From: Miniimonas arenae
GTDB taxonomy: Bacteria > Actinomycetota > Actinomycetes > Actinomycetales > Beutenbergiaceae
Assembly: GCF_006351005.1 (NCBI RefSeq)
Contig: NZ_VENP01000027.1
Span: 1 to 43,737, forward strand
Length of the DNA: 43,737 nt
Direction of reading: 5' to 3'
Positions 15,914 through 24,995 of this stretch are shown here, one piece after another. The stretch's first letter is position 1. Every line of letters starts with the position of its first letter. A program made the position numbers and the translations under genes. The notes under the pieces were generated by a model. It was not told the origin of the DNA. It searched no databases and saw only the letters and a list, made by a program, of their open reading frames with translations.

Positions 15914-16741
15914 ATGAGCGTGAGCACCCCCCGCCCCGTCGGTAGCGTTGACGCGCTGCTGGCGGGGCTAGGTGAGCAGATCGACCCCGAGCTGCTCGTG
16001 CTCGCGCTCACGCACCGCTCGTTCGCCCACGAGGCGGGCGGCACCCCCACGAACGAGCGCCTGGAGTTCCTCGGCGACTCGGTCCTCGGCGTCATCGTCA
16101 CCGAGTACCTCTTCGCCACGCACCCCGACGTCCCCGAGGGCGACCTCGCCAAGATGCGGGCGGCGTGCGTGTCGCAGCGCGCCCTCGCCGGGGTCGCCCG
16201 CGCGCTCGACATCGGGCAGTACCTCCTGCTGGGCCGCGGTGAGACGACCTCGGGCGGCGCGGACAAGGACTCGATCCTGTCCGACGCCCTCGAGGCGCTC
16301 ATCGGCGCCGCCTTCCTCTCCGCGGGCCTCGAGCGCACGAAGGCGATGGTGCTGCGACTGCTCGAGCCGACGCTCGCCGTCGCGGCCTCCGCCGGCGCCG
16401 GCCTGGACTGGAAGACAAGCCTCCAGGAGCGCTCGGCGGAGCTCGGCCTCGGCGTCCCCGTCTACCAGGTCGAGCACACCGGGCCCGACCACGCGCGCGT
16501 CTTCACCGCGCAGGTCCTCCTTGGCGGGATCGTCCACGGCCAGGGCACCGGCACGGCGAAGAAGCACGCCGAGCAGGTCGCCGCGCAGCAGGCCTTCGCC
16601 TCGCTCGCCGGGGCCGACGCCGCCGACGGCGCACCGACCGCTCGTGCCTCCTCGAACGGCGGTGGGTCGACGGCTTCCGCGGAGGCGCCCGTCAACGGCG
16701 CCTCGAACCAGGCCCGCCGTCGGGTGCGCAGCGGCGCCTGA
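15914..16741 (+). CDS. rnc: Ribonuclease III
   Basis: A 275-aa double-strand-specific endoribonuclease that matures rRNA and cleaves duplex RNA. The catalytic signature NERLEFLGDSVLG lies near residue 45 and the second acidic motif DALEALIGAAFLSAG near 120; the C-terminal dsRNA-binding domain runs from DWKTSLQERSAELGL near 158 to AQQAFASLAG near 232. A disordered tail of about 40 residues, rich in Ser, Gly and Ala, ends in a basic RRRVRSGA. The ATG at 15914 follows rpmF by 5 bp. The mutM gene follows after 38 bp. Confidence 0.96.
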   Translation: MSVSTPRPVGSVDALLAGLGEQIDPELLVLALTHRSFAHEAGGTPTNERLEFLGDSVLGVIVTEYLFATHPDVPEGDLAKMRAACVSQRALAGVARALDIGQYLLLGRGETTSGGADKDSILSDALEALIGAAFLSAGLERTKAMVLRLLEPTLAVAASAGAGLDWKTSLQERSAELGLGVPVYQVEHTGPDHARVFTAQVLLGGIVHGQGTGTAKKHAEQVAAQQAFASLAGADAADGAPTARASSNGGGSTASAEAPVNGASNQARRRVRSGA

Positions 16742-16779
16742 CCGCGCGCCCCCCTCGTCCTGCACTCCGCCAGCTGACC

Positions 16780-17781
16780 GTGCCCGAGCTTCCCGAGGTC
16801 GAGACCGTCCGCGCGGGACTCGCCGCGCACGTGCTCGGTCGCCGCATCGCCGCCGTCGACGTTCTCTCCGCCCGCGCCGTGCGCCGCACCGCCGGCGTGG
16901 CCGACGCCCTGACCGAGGGCCTCGTCGGTCGCACCGCCAGCGCGGCCGTGCGCCGCGGCAAGTTCGCCTGGCTGCTGCTCGACGGCGAGCCCGCCTCAGG
17001 CGGCCAGCGCACCTCGAGCACCCAGCCCGCGCCCGACGGCGAGCCCGCCTCGGGCGGCCAGCCCACCCCGGCCTTCGACGTAGCATCCGCGCTCCTCGTG
17101 CACCTCGGCATGAGCGGCCAGCTCCTCGTCCGCGACGCCGCCGCGGCACACGCCACCGCGGGCGTCGCCCACCCTCACCTGCGGGTGCGCCTCACGTTCG
17201 CGGACGACGGCGCACTCGACTTCGTGGACCAGCGCACCTTCGGCTACGTCGCTATCGAGCCCCTGATCCCGACCGCGGACGGCGGCCCGGGCGGCCTGGG
17301 AGCGCCCGACCCCGCACTGCCTGCGCCCGTCGCCCACATCGCCCGCGACCTCCTGGACCCCGCGCTCGACCTCCGGGTGCTCGCCCGATCGCTGCGCCGT
17401 CGCCGATCGGGCATCAAGCGCGTCCTGCTGGACCAGACCGCCGTCTCCGGGGTCGGCAACATCTACGCCGACGAGGCGCTGTGGCGTGCCCGCGTGCACC
17501 CCGAGCGCCTGGTCGCCTCGATGCCGACGGCCCGCGTCGTGGAGGTGCTGGAGGCCGGACGCGAGGTGATGTCGCAGGCGCTGGCGCAGGGCGGAACCTC
17601 GTTCGACGCGCTCTACGTCAACGTCAACGGGGCGTCGGGCTACTTCGACCGCTCGCTCGCGGTCTATGGGCAACACGGCAGGCCGTGCCCGCGTTGCGGC
17701 ACGCCGATCGTGCGGCTGTCGTTCATGAACCGTTCCTCGCACCTGTGCCCGCGCTGCCAGCGCGCGCCCCGCGCCGCCTGA
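16780..17781 (+). CDS. mutM: Formamidopyrimidine-DNA glycosylase (Fpg)
   Basis: A 333-aa DNA repair glycosylase/AP lyase that removes 8-oxoguanine. It begins V-PELPEVETVRAGL, giving the catalytic Pro after removal of the start residue; the beta-clamp Lys is in RRGKFAWLLL near 60. SGVGNIYADEALW (near 223) is the helix-two-turn-helix, and the C-terminal zinc finger is CPRCG with CPRCQ. A 30-residue insert after residue 65 consists of two copies of a GEPASGGQ unit from imperfect DNA repeats, making this longer than the usual 270-290 aa. In most actinobacteria smc follows; here the order breaks and a regulator gene follows instead. Confidence 0.95.
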   Translation: MPELPEVETVRAGLAAHVLGRRIAAVDVLSARAVRRTAGVADALTEGLVGRTASAAVRRGKFAWLLLDGEPASGGQRTSSTQPAPDGEPASGGQPTPAFDVASALLVHLGMSGQLLVRDAAAAHATAGVAHPHLRVRLTFADDGALDFVDQRTFGYVAIEPLIPTADGGPGGLGAPDPALPAPVAHIARDLLDPALDLRVLARSLRRRRSGIKRVLLDQTAVSGVGNIYADEALWRARVHPERLVASMPTARVVEVLEAGREVMSQALAQGGTSFDALYVNVNGASGYFDRSLAVYGQHGRPCPRCGTPIVRLSFMNRSSHLCPRCQRAPRAA

Positions 17782-17806
17782 GCCTCTGGCGTAGGTCTGC
17801 ACGCCT

Positions 17807-17865
17807 CGAATGCTGCGTTCCGGCGACCGGCGGGCGTCGAGCGCTGAGTTTCGGTCACCAGCGGG
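17807..17865. repeat. Degenerate 31-bp direct repeats between mutM and the response regulator
   Basis: Two units of period 31 start at 17807 and 17838 and share the spaced pattern CGA-N2-GCTG-N-GTT-N-CGG-N2-ACC-N2-GCGGG (the last block offset by one base). A more decayed third copy seems to lie near 17887 (CGACCCAGCGTTCGGC). The rest of the 204-bp gap carries only the promoter of the next gene. Confidence 0.6.
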
Positions 17866-17985
17866 GATTGTCGTGACCACGACCCAGCGTTCGGCGCCCT
17901 CGCATGACCGCAAGCCGGCGTTCGACGCGCTCGCGCGCCCGCTCGCCTCGCGCCTCCGGCGGGGTGGTGCCGATACCCTGCAGGG

Positions 17986-18618
17986 GTGAGCGCACCCACC
18001 ACCGTCATGATCGTGGACGACCACGAGGTCGTCCGTCGTGGCATCGCCGACGTCGTCGCCGCCGCCGAGGGCCTGGACGTCGTCGCCGAGGCCGGCACAG
18101 TCGCCGACGCCCAGCGCCGTGGCGCACTGCTCAAGCCGCAGGTGGCGCTCGTCGACCTCCAGCTGCCGGACGGCACCGGCATCGACGTCATCACCGCCCT
18201 CGCGCAGAGCTCGCCGGACACCCGGGCGATCGTGCTGACCTCCTTCGACGACGACGACGCCCTCGCCGCCGCGGTCCAGGCCGGCGCCCGCGCCTACGTG
18301 CTCAAGACCGTGCGTGGCTCGGAGATCGTCGACACCGTGCGCGCCGTCGCGGCCGGCCGCGTGCTGCTCGACGAGCGCACCCTCACCCGCCGCCGCCAGG
18401 CCCACCCGGACCCGACGGCGAACCTCACCGCGAGCGAGTCGAAGGTCCTCGATCTCGTGGCCAAGGGGATGACGAACCGCGACATCGCCGACGAGCTCGG
18501 CCTCGCGGAGAAGACCGTGAAGAACCACGTGACGTCGATGCTCGCCAAGCTCGGGCTGTCCCGTCGCACGCAGGTCATCGCCTGGGTCGCGAGCCAGCAC
18601 TCCACGTCCTGGCGCTGA
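17986..18618 (+). CDS. NarL/LuxR-family response regulator, DosR-like
   Basis: A 210-aa two-component regulator. The receiver domain (1-120) has the acidic pair in IVDDHE (Asp11-Asp12), phospho-acceptor Asp57 in VALVDLQLPDG, and Lys107 in YVLKTVRG. A NarL-type helix-turn-helix follows: LTASESKVLDLVAKGMTNRDIA and EKTVKNHVTSMLAKLGL, near 145-195. Overall layout is that of DosR/DevR. The GTG start is 6 nt after a TACCCT -10 (17974-17979), so it is leaderless. It converges on a GAF sensor kinase at the end of the cyd operon, which is its likely partner, and is the best candidate to bind the GGACC-AA-GGTCC boxes in this window. That binding is inference. Confidence 0.9.
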   Translation: MSAPTTVMIVDDHEVVRRGIADVVAAAEGLDVVAEAGTVADAQRRGALLKPQVALVDLQLPDGTGIDVITALAQSSPDTRAIVLTSFDDDDALAAAVQAGARAYVLKTVRGSEIVDTVRAVAAGRVLLDERTLTRRRQAHPDPTANLTASESKVLDLVAKGMTNRDIADELGLAEKTVKNHVTSMLAKLGLSRRTQVIAWVASQHSTSWR

Positions 18619-18643
18619 GTCTCGAACCGCTGAGTCTCGAACC
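18614..18643. repeat. 15-bp tandem duplication at the end of the response regulator gene
   Basis: GCTGAGTCTCGAACC occurs twice head to tail (18614-18628 and 18629-18643), the first copy spanning the stop codon. It lies in the 70-bp gap between the convergent regulator and kinase genes. Confidence 0.9.
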
Positions 18644-18688
18644 GCGGGCACTACGGCGCAGGGCAGCGTTCCCCGCGCGACGCCCGGG

Positions 18689-20362
18689 TCAGCCGATCCA
18701 CGCCTCCCACGTGAGCTGAGACCCGCAGCCGTCCGGCCCGGGCTCGAGGCGAGACACGCCGTCGTGCTCCGCCGCCCGCGACGCGAGGTTCCCCAGCCCG
18801 CTGCGCCGGTCCGAGGCGGGGTCGGCGCCGCGGCCGTCGTCGGTCACCGTGACGGAGACCGTGCGGGCGTCGACCCGGATCTCCACGCGCGCGCTCGTCG
18901 CCGCGGCGTGCCGGGCCACGTTCGACAGCCCTTCGCGCACGACCGCGACGAGGTCGTCGCCGAGGCGGTCGCCGAGGCGCGCGTCGATCTCGCTCGCGAC
19001 GTCGCCTGACGTGTCGAGCGAGGCGAGCTGCTCGCCGTCGAGCGTGAGCAGCATGGACGGCGCGAAGCCGAGGCTCGCGCGCGCCAGGGACGCCTCGCGG
19101 ACGAGGCGCTCGACGACGGGCAGGTGCTCGTCGCGGTCGCGCAGCGAGCGCACGATGCCGCGGATCTGCCGCACGCCCTCCTCGACGCCGTCGATCGCCT
19201 GGTCGATCTCGGTGCGCACCCCGACCTCCGCGGGGTTGTCGCCGGCGAGCAGCGACTTGGCGTGCTCGAGCCGCATCCCGGTGGCGAAGAGCTGCTGGAT
19301 CGCGAGGTCGTGCAGGTCGCGCGCGATCCGGTTGCGCTCGTTGAGCAGCGACGCCACGTCCTCCGCGTGCCGGGCCGCGGCCAGGCGCAGCGCGAGCGCC
19401 GCCTGCGCCCCGAAATCGTTCGCGACGGCGAGGTCGCCCTCGGTGAACGCGGGCCGCCCCGGGAGGCGGAACAGGATGAGGACGCCGAGGGCGTCGTGGC
19501 CGTCACCGTCGGCGCCGCTGGACAGCAGCGGCGCGTAGAGGGCGCGCTCGAACGCCCGCGCGGGCGCGATGAACCGGTCGGGCTCGCGGCTGATCGACTC
19601 CACGATCGAACCTCGCGCCGTGCGAACGCTGCGGATCGCGTGGCCGTCCTCGTGCAGCGTGTTGCCGATCATCTCGGCCATGTGGGCGCCGTCGACGATC
19701 TCGGTGACCCACTCGTCGTCGACCGAGGGCAGCACGATCGCCGCGGTGTCAGCGTCGGCGACCTCGCGGATGCGCCGTGCCACGAGCTGCAGCACGTCCT
19801 CCTCGTCCGAGCCCTCCAGCAGCGCCGTCGTGATCTCCTGCGAGACGGCGAGCCAGCGCTCGCGGTCCTGCGCCTGCTCGTACAGGCGCGCGTTGTCGAT
19901 CGCGACGGCGGCCGCCGCGGCGAGCAGCTGGACCGTCTCGACGTCATGCGCGGTGAACCCGCCGGCCTTCTCGGCGAGGTAGAGGCGCCCGAGCGAGATC
20001 TCCCCGGCGGCGACCGTCACGCCGAGGAACGTGTGCATCGGGGGGTGGCCGGGCGGGAACCCGCCGAACGCGGGGTGGCGGGTGAGGTCCTCGAGCAGGA
20101 GCACGCCCTCCTGCGGGAGCGCGCCGAGCACGCCGTGGCCGCGCGGCGGGTGGCCCAGCACATGCTCCTCCTCCGGCGTGACGCCCTGCTGGACGAACGT
20201 GGTGGTCTCGCCGTACGCGTCGAGCTCGGCGATCGCGGCGTACCGCGCCCCGGTGAGGTCGGCGGCGGAGACGACGAGCTCGGCGAGCACGCGCTCGGCG
20301 TCGAGCTGTCCCGCCAGCTCGAGGACCTTGGTGAGCAGAGCCGGGGTGATCGGGGACGTCAT
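18689..20362 (-). CDS. GAF-domain sensor histidine kinase, DosS/DevS-like
   Basis: A 557-aa soluble kinase with two GAF domains (about 20-165 and 185-335), a HisKA_3 dimerisation segment and an HATPase domain. The first GAF has RHPAFGGFPPGHPPMHTFLG: His106, just before PPM, aligns with the proximal heme ligand His149 of mycobacterial DosS as I recall that sequence, so heme-based sensing of O2, NO or CO is likely. The phospho-acceptor is His351 in RDLHDLAIQQLFATG. The ATPase domain has EGLSNVARHA and DDGRGAD with SGLGNLASRA. The ATG at 20362 follows cydC by 7 bp, so the kinase is the last gene of the cyd transcript. No transmembrane segment is visible. Confidence 0.9.
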   Translation of the reverse strand: MTSPITPALLTKVLELAGQLDAERVLAELVVSAADLTGARYAAIAELDAYGETTTFVQQGVTPEEEHVLGHPPRGHGVLGALPQEGVLLLEDLTRHPAFGGFPPGHPPMHTFLGVTVAAGEISLGRLYLAEKAGGFTAHDVETVQLLAAAAAVAIDNARLYEQAQDRERWLAVSQEITTALLEGSDEEDVLQLVARRIREVADADTAAIVLPSVDDEWVTEIVDGAHMAEMIGNTLHEDGHAIRSVRTARGSIVESISREPDRFIAPARAFERALYAPLLSSGADGDGHDALGVLILFRLPGRPAFTEGDLAVANDFGAQAALALRLAAARHAEDVASLLNERNRIARDLHDLAIQQLFATGMRLEHAKSLLAGDNPAEVGVRTEIDQAIDGVEEGVRQIRGIVRSLRDRDEHLPVVERLVREASLARASLGFAPSMLLTLDGEQLASLDTSGDVASEIDARLGDRLGDDLVAVVREGLSNVARHAAATSARVEIRVDARTVSVTVTDDGRGADPASDRRSGLGNLASRAAEHDGVSRLEPGPDGCGSQLTWEAWIG

Positions 20363-20369
20363 GCCCCGA

Positions 20370-22232
20370 TCATGCCTCGCTCGCGGCGGGCGCCGGCGCC
20401 GCCGACGCGGCACCGGGCGCGGCACCGGTCGCGGCCGCGCCCGCCGGCACGGCGTGCCCGAGCGTCACCACGGCGTCCGCCGCCTCGACGGCCGCGACGT
20501 GGTGCGTCACGACGACGACGCTGCGCTCGTGCCGGCCGAGCGCCAGCAGGTCACGCACGAGCGCCTGCGCGACGTCGTCCGGGAGGTGCTCGGCTGGCTC
20601 GTCGAGCAGGAGCAGGGGAGCGGGGCTCGCGAGCGCGCGCGCGACGAGGAGCCGGCGTCGCTCGCCGCCGGAGATCGTCTCGGGCCCGACGACTGTGTCC
20701 AGCCCGTCCGGCAGCGCCTCCACCCACGCGCGCAGGCCGACGGCGTCGAGCAGCTCGAGCGCCTCCTCGCGCGCCACGTCGCCACGCGCCACCCGGATGT
20801 TCTCCAGCACGCTCGTGCCGAACACGTGGGCGTCCTCGGCGGTGAGCGCGACGTGCGCGGCGCGCTCTGGCCCACGCATCCCGTGCGGGTCCACGCCGTC
20901 CACCCGCACCGCGCCGCCGACCGGCGCGAGCATGCCGGCCAGCGTGAGCAGCAGCGTCGTCTTCCCGGTTCCGGACGGGCCCACGACGGCGAGCGATCCG
21001 CCCGTGAGGTCGAGGTCCAGCGGGGCGGTGCACGCCTCGCCGCCGGGCCAGCCGCACACGAGGCCGCGCGCGTGCAGGCCGGGCGGCTGCAGGGTCGTCG
21101 CGAGCGGGTCGAGCGCCTCGGGCGCCGCGTCCGGCGCGACGCCGTCCGGCGCGACGCTGTCGCGCACGACGCCGGGGCGCGCCGCGCTGTCCGTGGCCGC
21201 GAGCAGCGCCGAGATGCGCCGCGCGGCCTGCGCCGACCGGCGCAGCTGGGCGGCCGCAGCCGGCAGCGGCGCGGTCGCCTCGAACGCAGCCAGCGGCACG
21301 AGGACGACGACGGCGAGCTCGGTCGCGGTCAGCGCCCCGGAACCGACGGCCGGCACCGCGACGAGCAGCGCGCCGAGCACCGACGCGCCGACCGCGAGCA
21401 CGGCCGTCGCCGCGGACCAGGCGAGCGGGCGCGCGGCGAGGCGCTCGCCGTCGCGCGCCTGGGTGTGCGCCGCCTCGAGCGCGGCGAGCGCGTCGGGCCG
21501 ACCACCCCCGACGGCGAGCTCGGCTGCGCGGGAGACGAGCGCCTCGGTCGCGGTGGCGACCTCGGCGCGGGACGCGACTCGGACCGTCTCGGCGCGGCTG
21601 TCGGCCCGGCCGGCGAGCGCGGGCACCACGACGGCCGTCACGGCGAGGCACGCGAGCAGGACGAGCGCCGACGGCACCGAGAAGCACGCGATGAGCACCA
21701 CCGAGCCGAGGCCGACCACGACGCTCACGCCGGCCGGCACGAGGGCGCGGATCACCACGTCGCCTACGTCGTCGACGTCGGCGCCGGTGCGGGCCAGCAG
21801 GTCGCCGCGCCGCAGCCGCGCGAGCTCCTCGGTCCGCCCCGCGGACAGCCGCTCGTACAGCTGGGTGCGCAGCTCGGCGACCCCGGCGAGCGCGGCGTCG
21901 TGCGTCGCGAGGCGCTCGAGGTAGCGCGAGACGCCGCGCAGGATGCCGAACGTGCGCACGCCCACGGCGGCCACGTTGAGGTACATCACGGGCGGCATCT
22001 GGGCCGCGCGCACGATGAGCCACGCGGCCGTGCCCGAGAGCGCGACGGACGCGGCGAGCGTGAGGGAGCCGAGCGCGACGGCGCGCGCCAGCACGGCGCG
22101 GCGCAGACCGAGCATCGCGAGGACCGGGCGCAGGGCCCGCAGGTCCGCGCGCACGCCGGTCGTGACGGCCGCAGCGGGGGGCAAACCGGCGGGCTCGGGC
22201 AGCAGCTGCGCGCCCGGCTCGACGACGCTCAC
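20370..22232 (-). CDS. cydC: Thiol reductant ABC exporter subunit CydC
   Basis: A 620-aa fused membrane/ATPase half-transporter. With CydD it forms the inner-membrane cysteine/glutathione exporter (heme binding has also been shown) needed to assemble cytochrome bd. Six hydrophobic segments lie in residues 40-320; the ATPase domain has Walker A GPSGTGKTT near 420, signature ISGGERRR near 515 and Walker B LLLLDEPAEHLP near 535. A 70-residue Asp/Ala/Pro-rich linker precedes the ATPase domain, and the last 30 residues are Ala-rich. The GTG at 22232 overlaps the cydD stop (GTGA), so the two are translationally coupled. A much longer reading upstream is out of frame with cydD and was not used. Confidence 0.93.
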   Translation of the reverse strand: MSVVEPGAQLLPEPAGLPPAAAVTTGVRADLRALRPVLAMLGLRRAVLARAVALGSLTLAASVALSGTAAWLIVRAAQMPPVMYLNVAAVGVRTFGILRGVSRYLERLATHDAALAGVAELRTQLYERLSAGRTEELARLRRGDLLARTGADVDDVGDVVIRALVPAGVSVVVGLGSVVLIACFSVPSALVLLACLAVTAVVVPALAGRADSRAETVRVASRAEVATATEALVSRAAELAVGGGRPDALAALEAAHTQARDGERLAARPLAWSAATAVLAVGASVLGALLVAVPAVGSGALTATELAVVVLVPLAAFEATAPLPAAAAQLRRSAQAARRISALLAATDSAARPGVVRDSVAPDGVAPDAAPEALDPLATTLQPPGLHARGLVCGWPGGEACTAPLDLDLTGGSLAVVGPSGTGKTTLLLTLAGMLAPVGGAVRVDGVDPHGMRGPERAAHVALTAEDAHVFGTSVLENIRVARGDVAREEALELLDAVGLRAWVEALPDGLDTVVGPETISGGERRRLLVARALASPAPLLLLDEPAEHLPDDVAQALVRDLLALGRHERSVVVVTHHVAAVEAADAVVTLGHAVPAGAAATGAAPGAASAAPAPAASEA

Positions 22233-23911
22233 GCGGCCACCTCCGCCGGCGCGGACGAGCGGACCTGGACCACGACGTCGGCCGCCGCGAGCGTGCCCGG
22301 TCGGTGCGCGACGACGACGACCGCGGCGCCCGCGTCCGCGACGGCGCGCAGCGCGGCGACCACCTCCTGCTCGTCCCCGGGCGCGAGGTGCGCGGTCGGC
22401 TCGTCGGCCACGACGAGCCGCGCCCCGCGTACGAGCGCCCGGGTGAGCTCGAGCCGGTGCGTCTGGCCGACGGACAGCCCCGAGGACAGCCCGCCGGCCT
22501 CGGCCGCGAGCGGCGTCGCCCAGCCCAGCGGCAGATCCGCGACCACGTGCGCGAGGCCGGTCGCCTCGGCCGCCTGAACCAGGCGGGCCTCGGCGTCGGG
22601 ACCCGACGCGCCGCCGAGCGCGTGGCTGCGCACGGTGCCGCCGCTCGTCACGACGCGCTGCGGCACCCAGGCCGCCTGGGCCCACCACGCGGCCGAGGCG
22701 ACGTCGGCGAGGTCGGTGCGTTCGCCGTCGTGCTCCAGGACGAGCGTGCCGGCATCCGGCGGCTGCAGGCGCAGCAGGGCCATCGCGGTGGTCGTCTTGC
22801 CCGCACCGCTCGCCCCCGCCAGCGCCGTGACCCGGCCCGGCTCGATGACCGCGTCCAGGTCCGCGGGGGCGAGGTAGCCGCGGTCGTCGGCCGCCACGGC
22901 GAGCCCCGAGACGACGAGGCGGTCCCACGCGGGGACGGCACGCTCGCCGTCGGCCGGCAGGGGCTCGTCGAGCACCGCGAAGACGCGCTGCACGGCGGTG
23001 AGCCCGTTGGTGGAGGCGTGGAACTGGGCCCCGACCTGGCGCAGCGGCTGGTAGATCTCGGGCGCCAGGATGAGCACCGTGAGGCCGGTGGCCAGGTCGA
23101 TCCGGTCGTAGACGAGCCGCATCCCGATCTCGACCGCGACGAGCGCGACGGACAGCGACGCCAGCAGCTCCAGCACCGCGCTGGACAGGAACGCGACCCG
23201 CAGGGTCTGCATCGTCGTGGTGCGGTACGCCTCGCCGAGGCGACGCACGCGCACGCCGGGCCCGACCTCGCGGCCGAGTGCGCGCAGCGTGGTGAGGCCG
23301 GCGAGCAGGTCGAGCAGCTGGGAGCCCTGCGCGGCCAGCGCCTCGAGGCGCTGCTCGGACCAGCGCTGCGTCGTGACACCGACCAGCCACATGAACACCG
23401 GGATGAGCGGCAGCGTCGCGGCCACCACGAGTCCCGAGACGAGGTCCAGGCGCAGCACGACGAGCAGCGTGAGCGGCGTGAGGATCGCGGTGAGGAGGAG
23501 CTGCGGCAGGTACCCGGTCACGTAGGGGACGAGGTCGTCGAGTCCGCGCGTGGCGAGCGTGGTGACCTCGGCGCCGTGCCGGGTGCGCCAGCGGTGGGGG
23601 AGCCGCGAGGTGTGCTCGAGCAGGCGGGTCCGCAGCTGCGCGACCACGTCGACCGCGGCCTGCGCGCCGAGGCGCTCACGGAACCAGGTCAGCGCGGCGC
23701 GCAGGACGACGGCGCCGACGAGCGCGGCGAGGGGCGTCGCGACCGCGGCGAGGTCGACGCCGTCGAGCGCGACCGGTGCGACGGCGTGCCCGATCGCGAA
23801 CGCCTGGACCACGACGCATACGGTCGCGAGGACCGAGAGCGCCGCTGCGGCGACGACGAAGGTGCGGGCCGCGGCCGCGGTGCGCAGGAGGCGAGGATCG
23901 AGGGGCCGCAC
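22229..23911 (-). CDS. cydD: Thiol reductant ABC exporter subunit CydD
   Basis: A 560-aa partner of CydC. Six hydrophobic segments fill residues 15-310. The ATPase domain has Walker A GASGAGKTT near 369, a degenerate signature LSVGQTHRLE near 490 and Walker B LVVADEPTAHL near 510. The degenerate signature (SVGQ instead of SGGQ) is worth noting but is seen in heterodimeric exporters. Start is GTG at 23911, 5 bp from the cydB stop. Order cydA-cydB-cydD-cydC is the usual actinobacterial one when the two subunits are not fused. Confidence 0.93.
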   Translation of the reverse strand: MRPLDPRLLRTAAAARTFVVAAAALSVLATVCVVVQAFAIGHAVAPVALDGVDLAAVATPLAALVGAVVLRAALTWFRERLGAQAAVDVVAQLRTRLLEHTSRLPHRWRTRHGAEVTTLATRGLDDLVPYVTGYLPQLLLTAILTPLTLLVVLRLDLVSGLVVAATLPLIPVFMWLVGVTTQRWSEQRLEALAAQGSQLLDLLAGLTTLRALGREVGPGVRVRRLGEAYRTTTMQTLRVAFLSSAVLELLASLSVALVAVEIGMRLVYDRIDLATGLTVLILAPEIYQPLRQVGAQFHASTNGLTAVQRVFAVLDEPLPADGERAVPAWDRLVVSGLAVAADDRGYLAPADLDAVIEPGRVTALAGASGAGKTTTAMALLRLQPPDAGTLVLEHDGERTDLADVASAAWWAQAAWVPQRVVTSGGTVRSHALGGASGPDAEARLVQAAEATGLAHVVADLPLGWATPLAAEAGGLSSGLSVGQTHRLELTRALVRGARLVVADEPTAHLAPGDEQEVVAALRAVADAGAAVVVVAHRPGTLAAADVVVQVRSSAPAEVAA

Positions 23912-23915
23912 GCCG

Positions 23916-24935
<1,020 letters not shown>

Positions 24936-24995
24936 GGTCAGGTTCCTTGTCGGTCGCGGCGTGCGGGTGGGATGAGATCTGCGCGGGCGCGCCGG

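Noticed and set aside
22233-23390. cydC reading extended to a 1006-aa protein
   Set aside because: The extra residues are an Arg/Ala-rich shadow of cydD in another frame; the GTGA overlap at 22229-22232 gives a normal 620-aa CydC.
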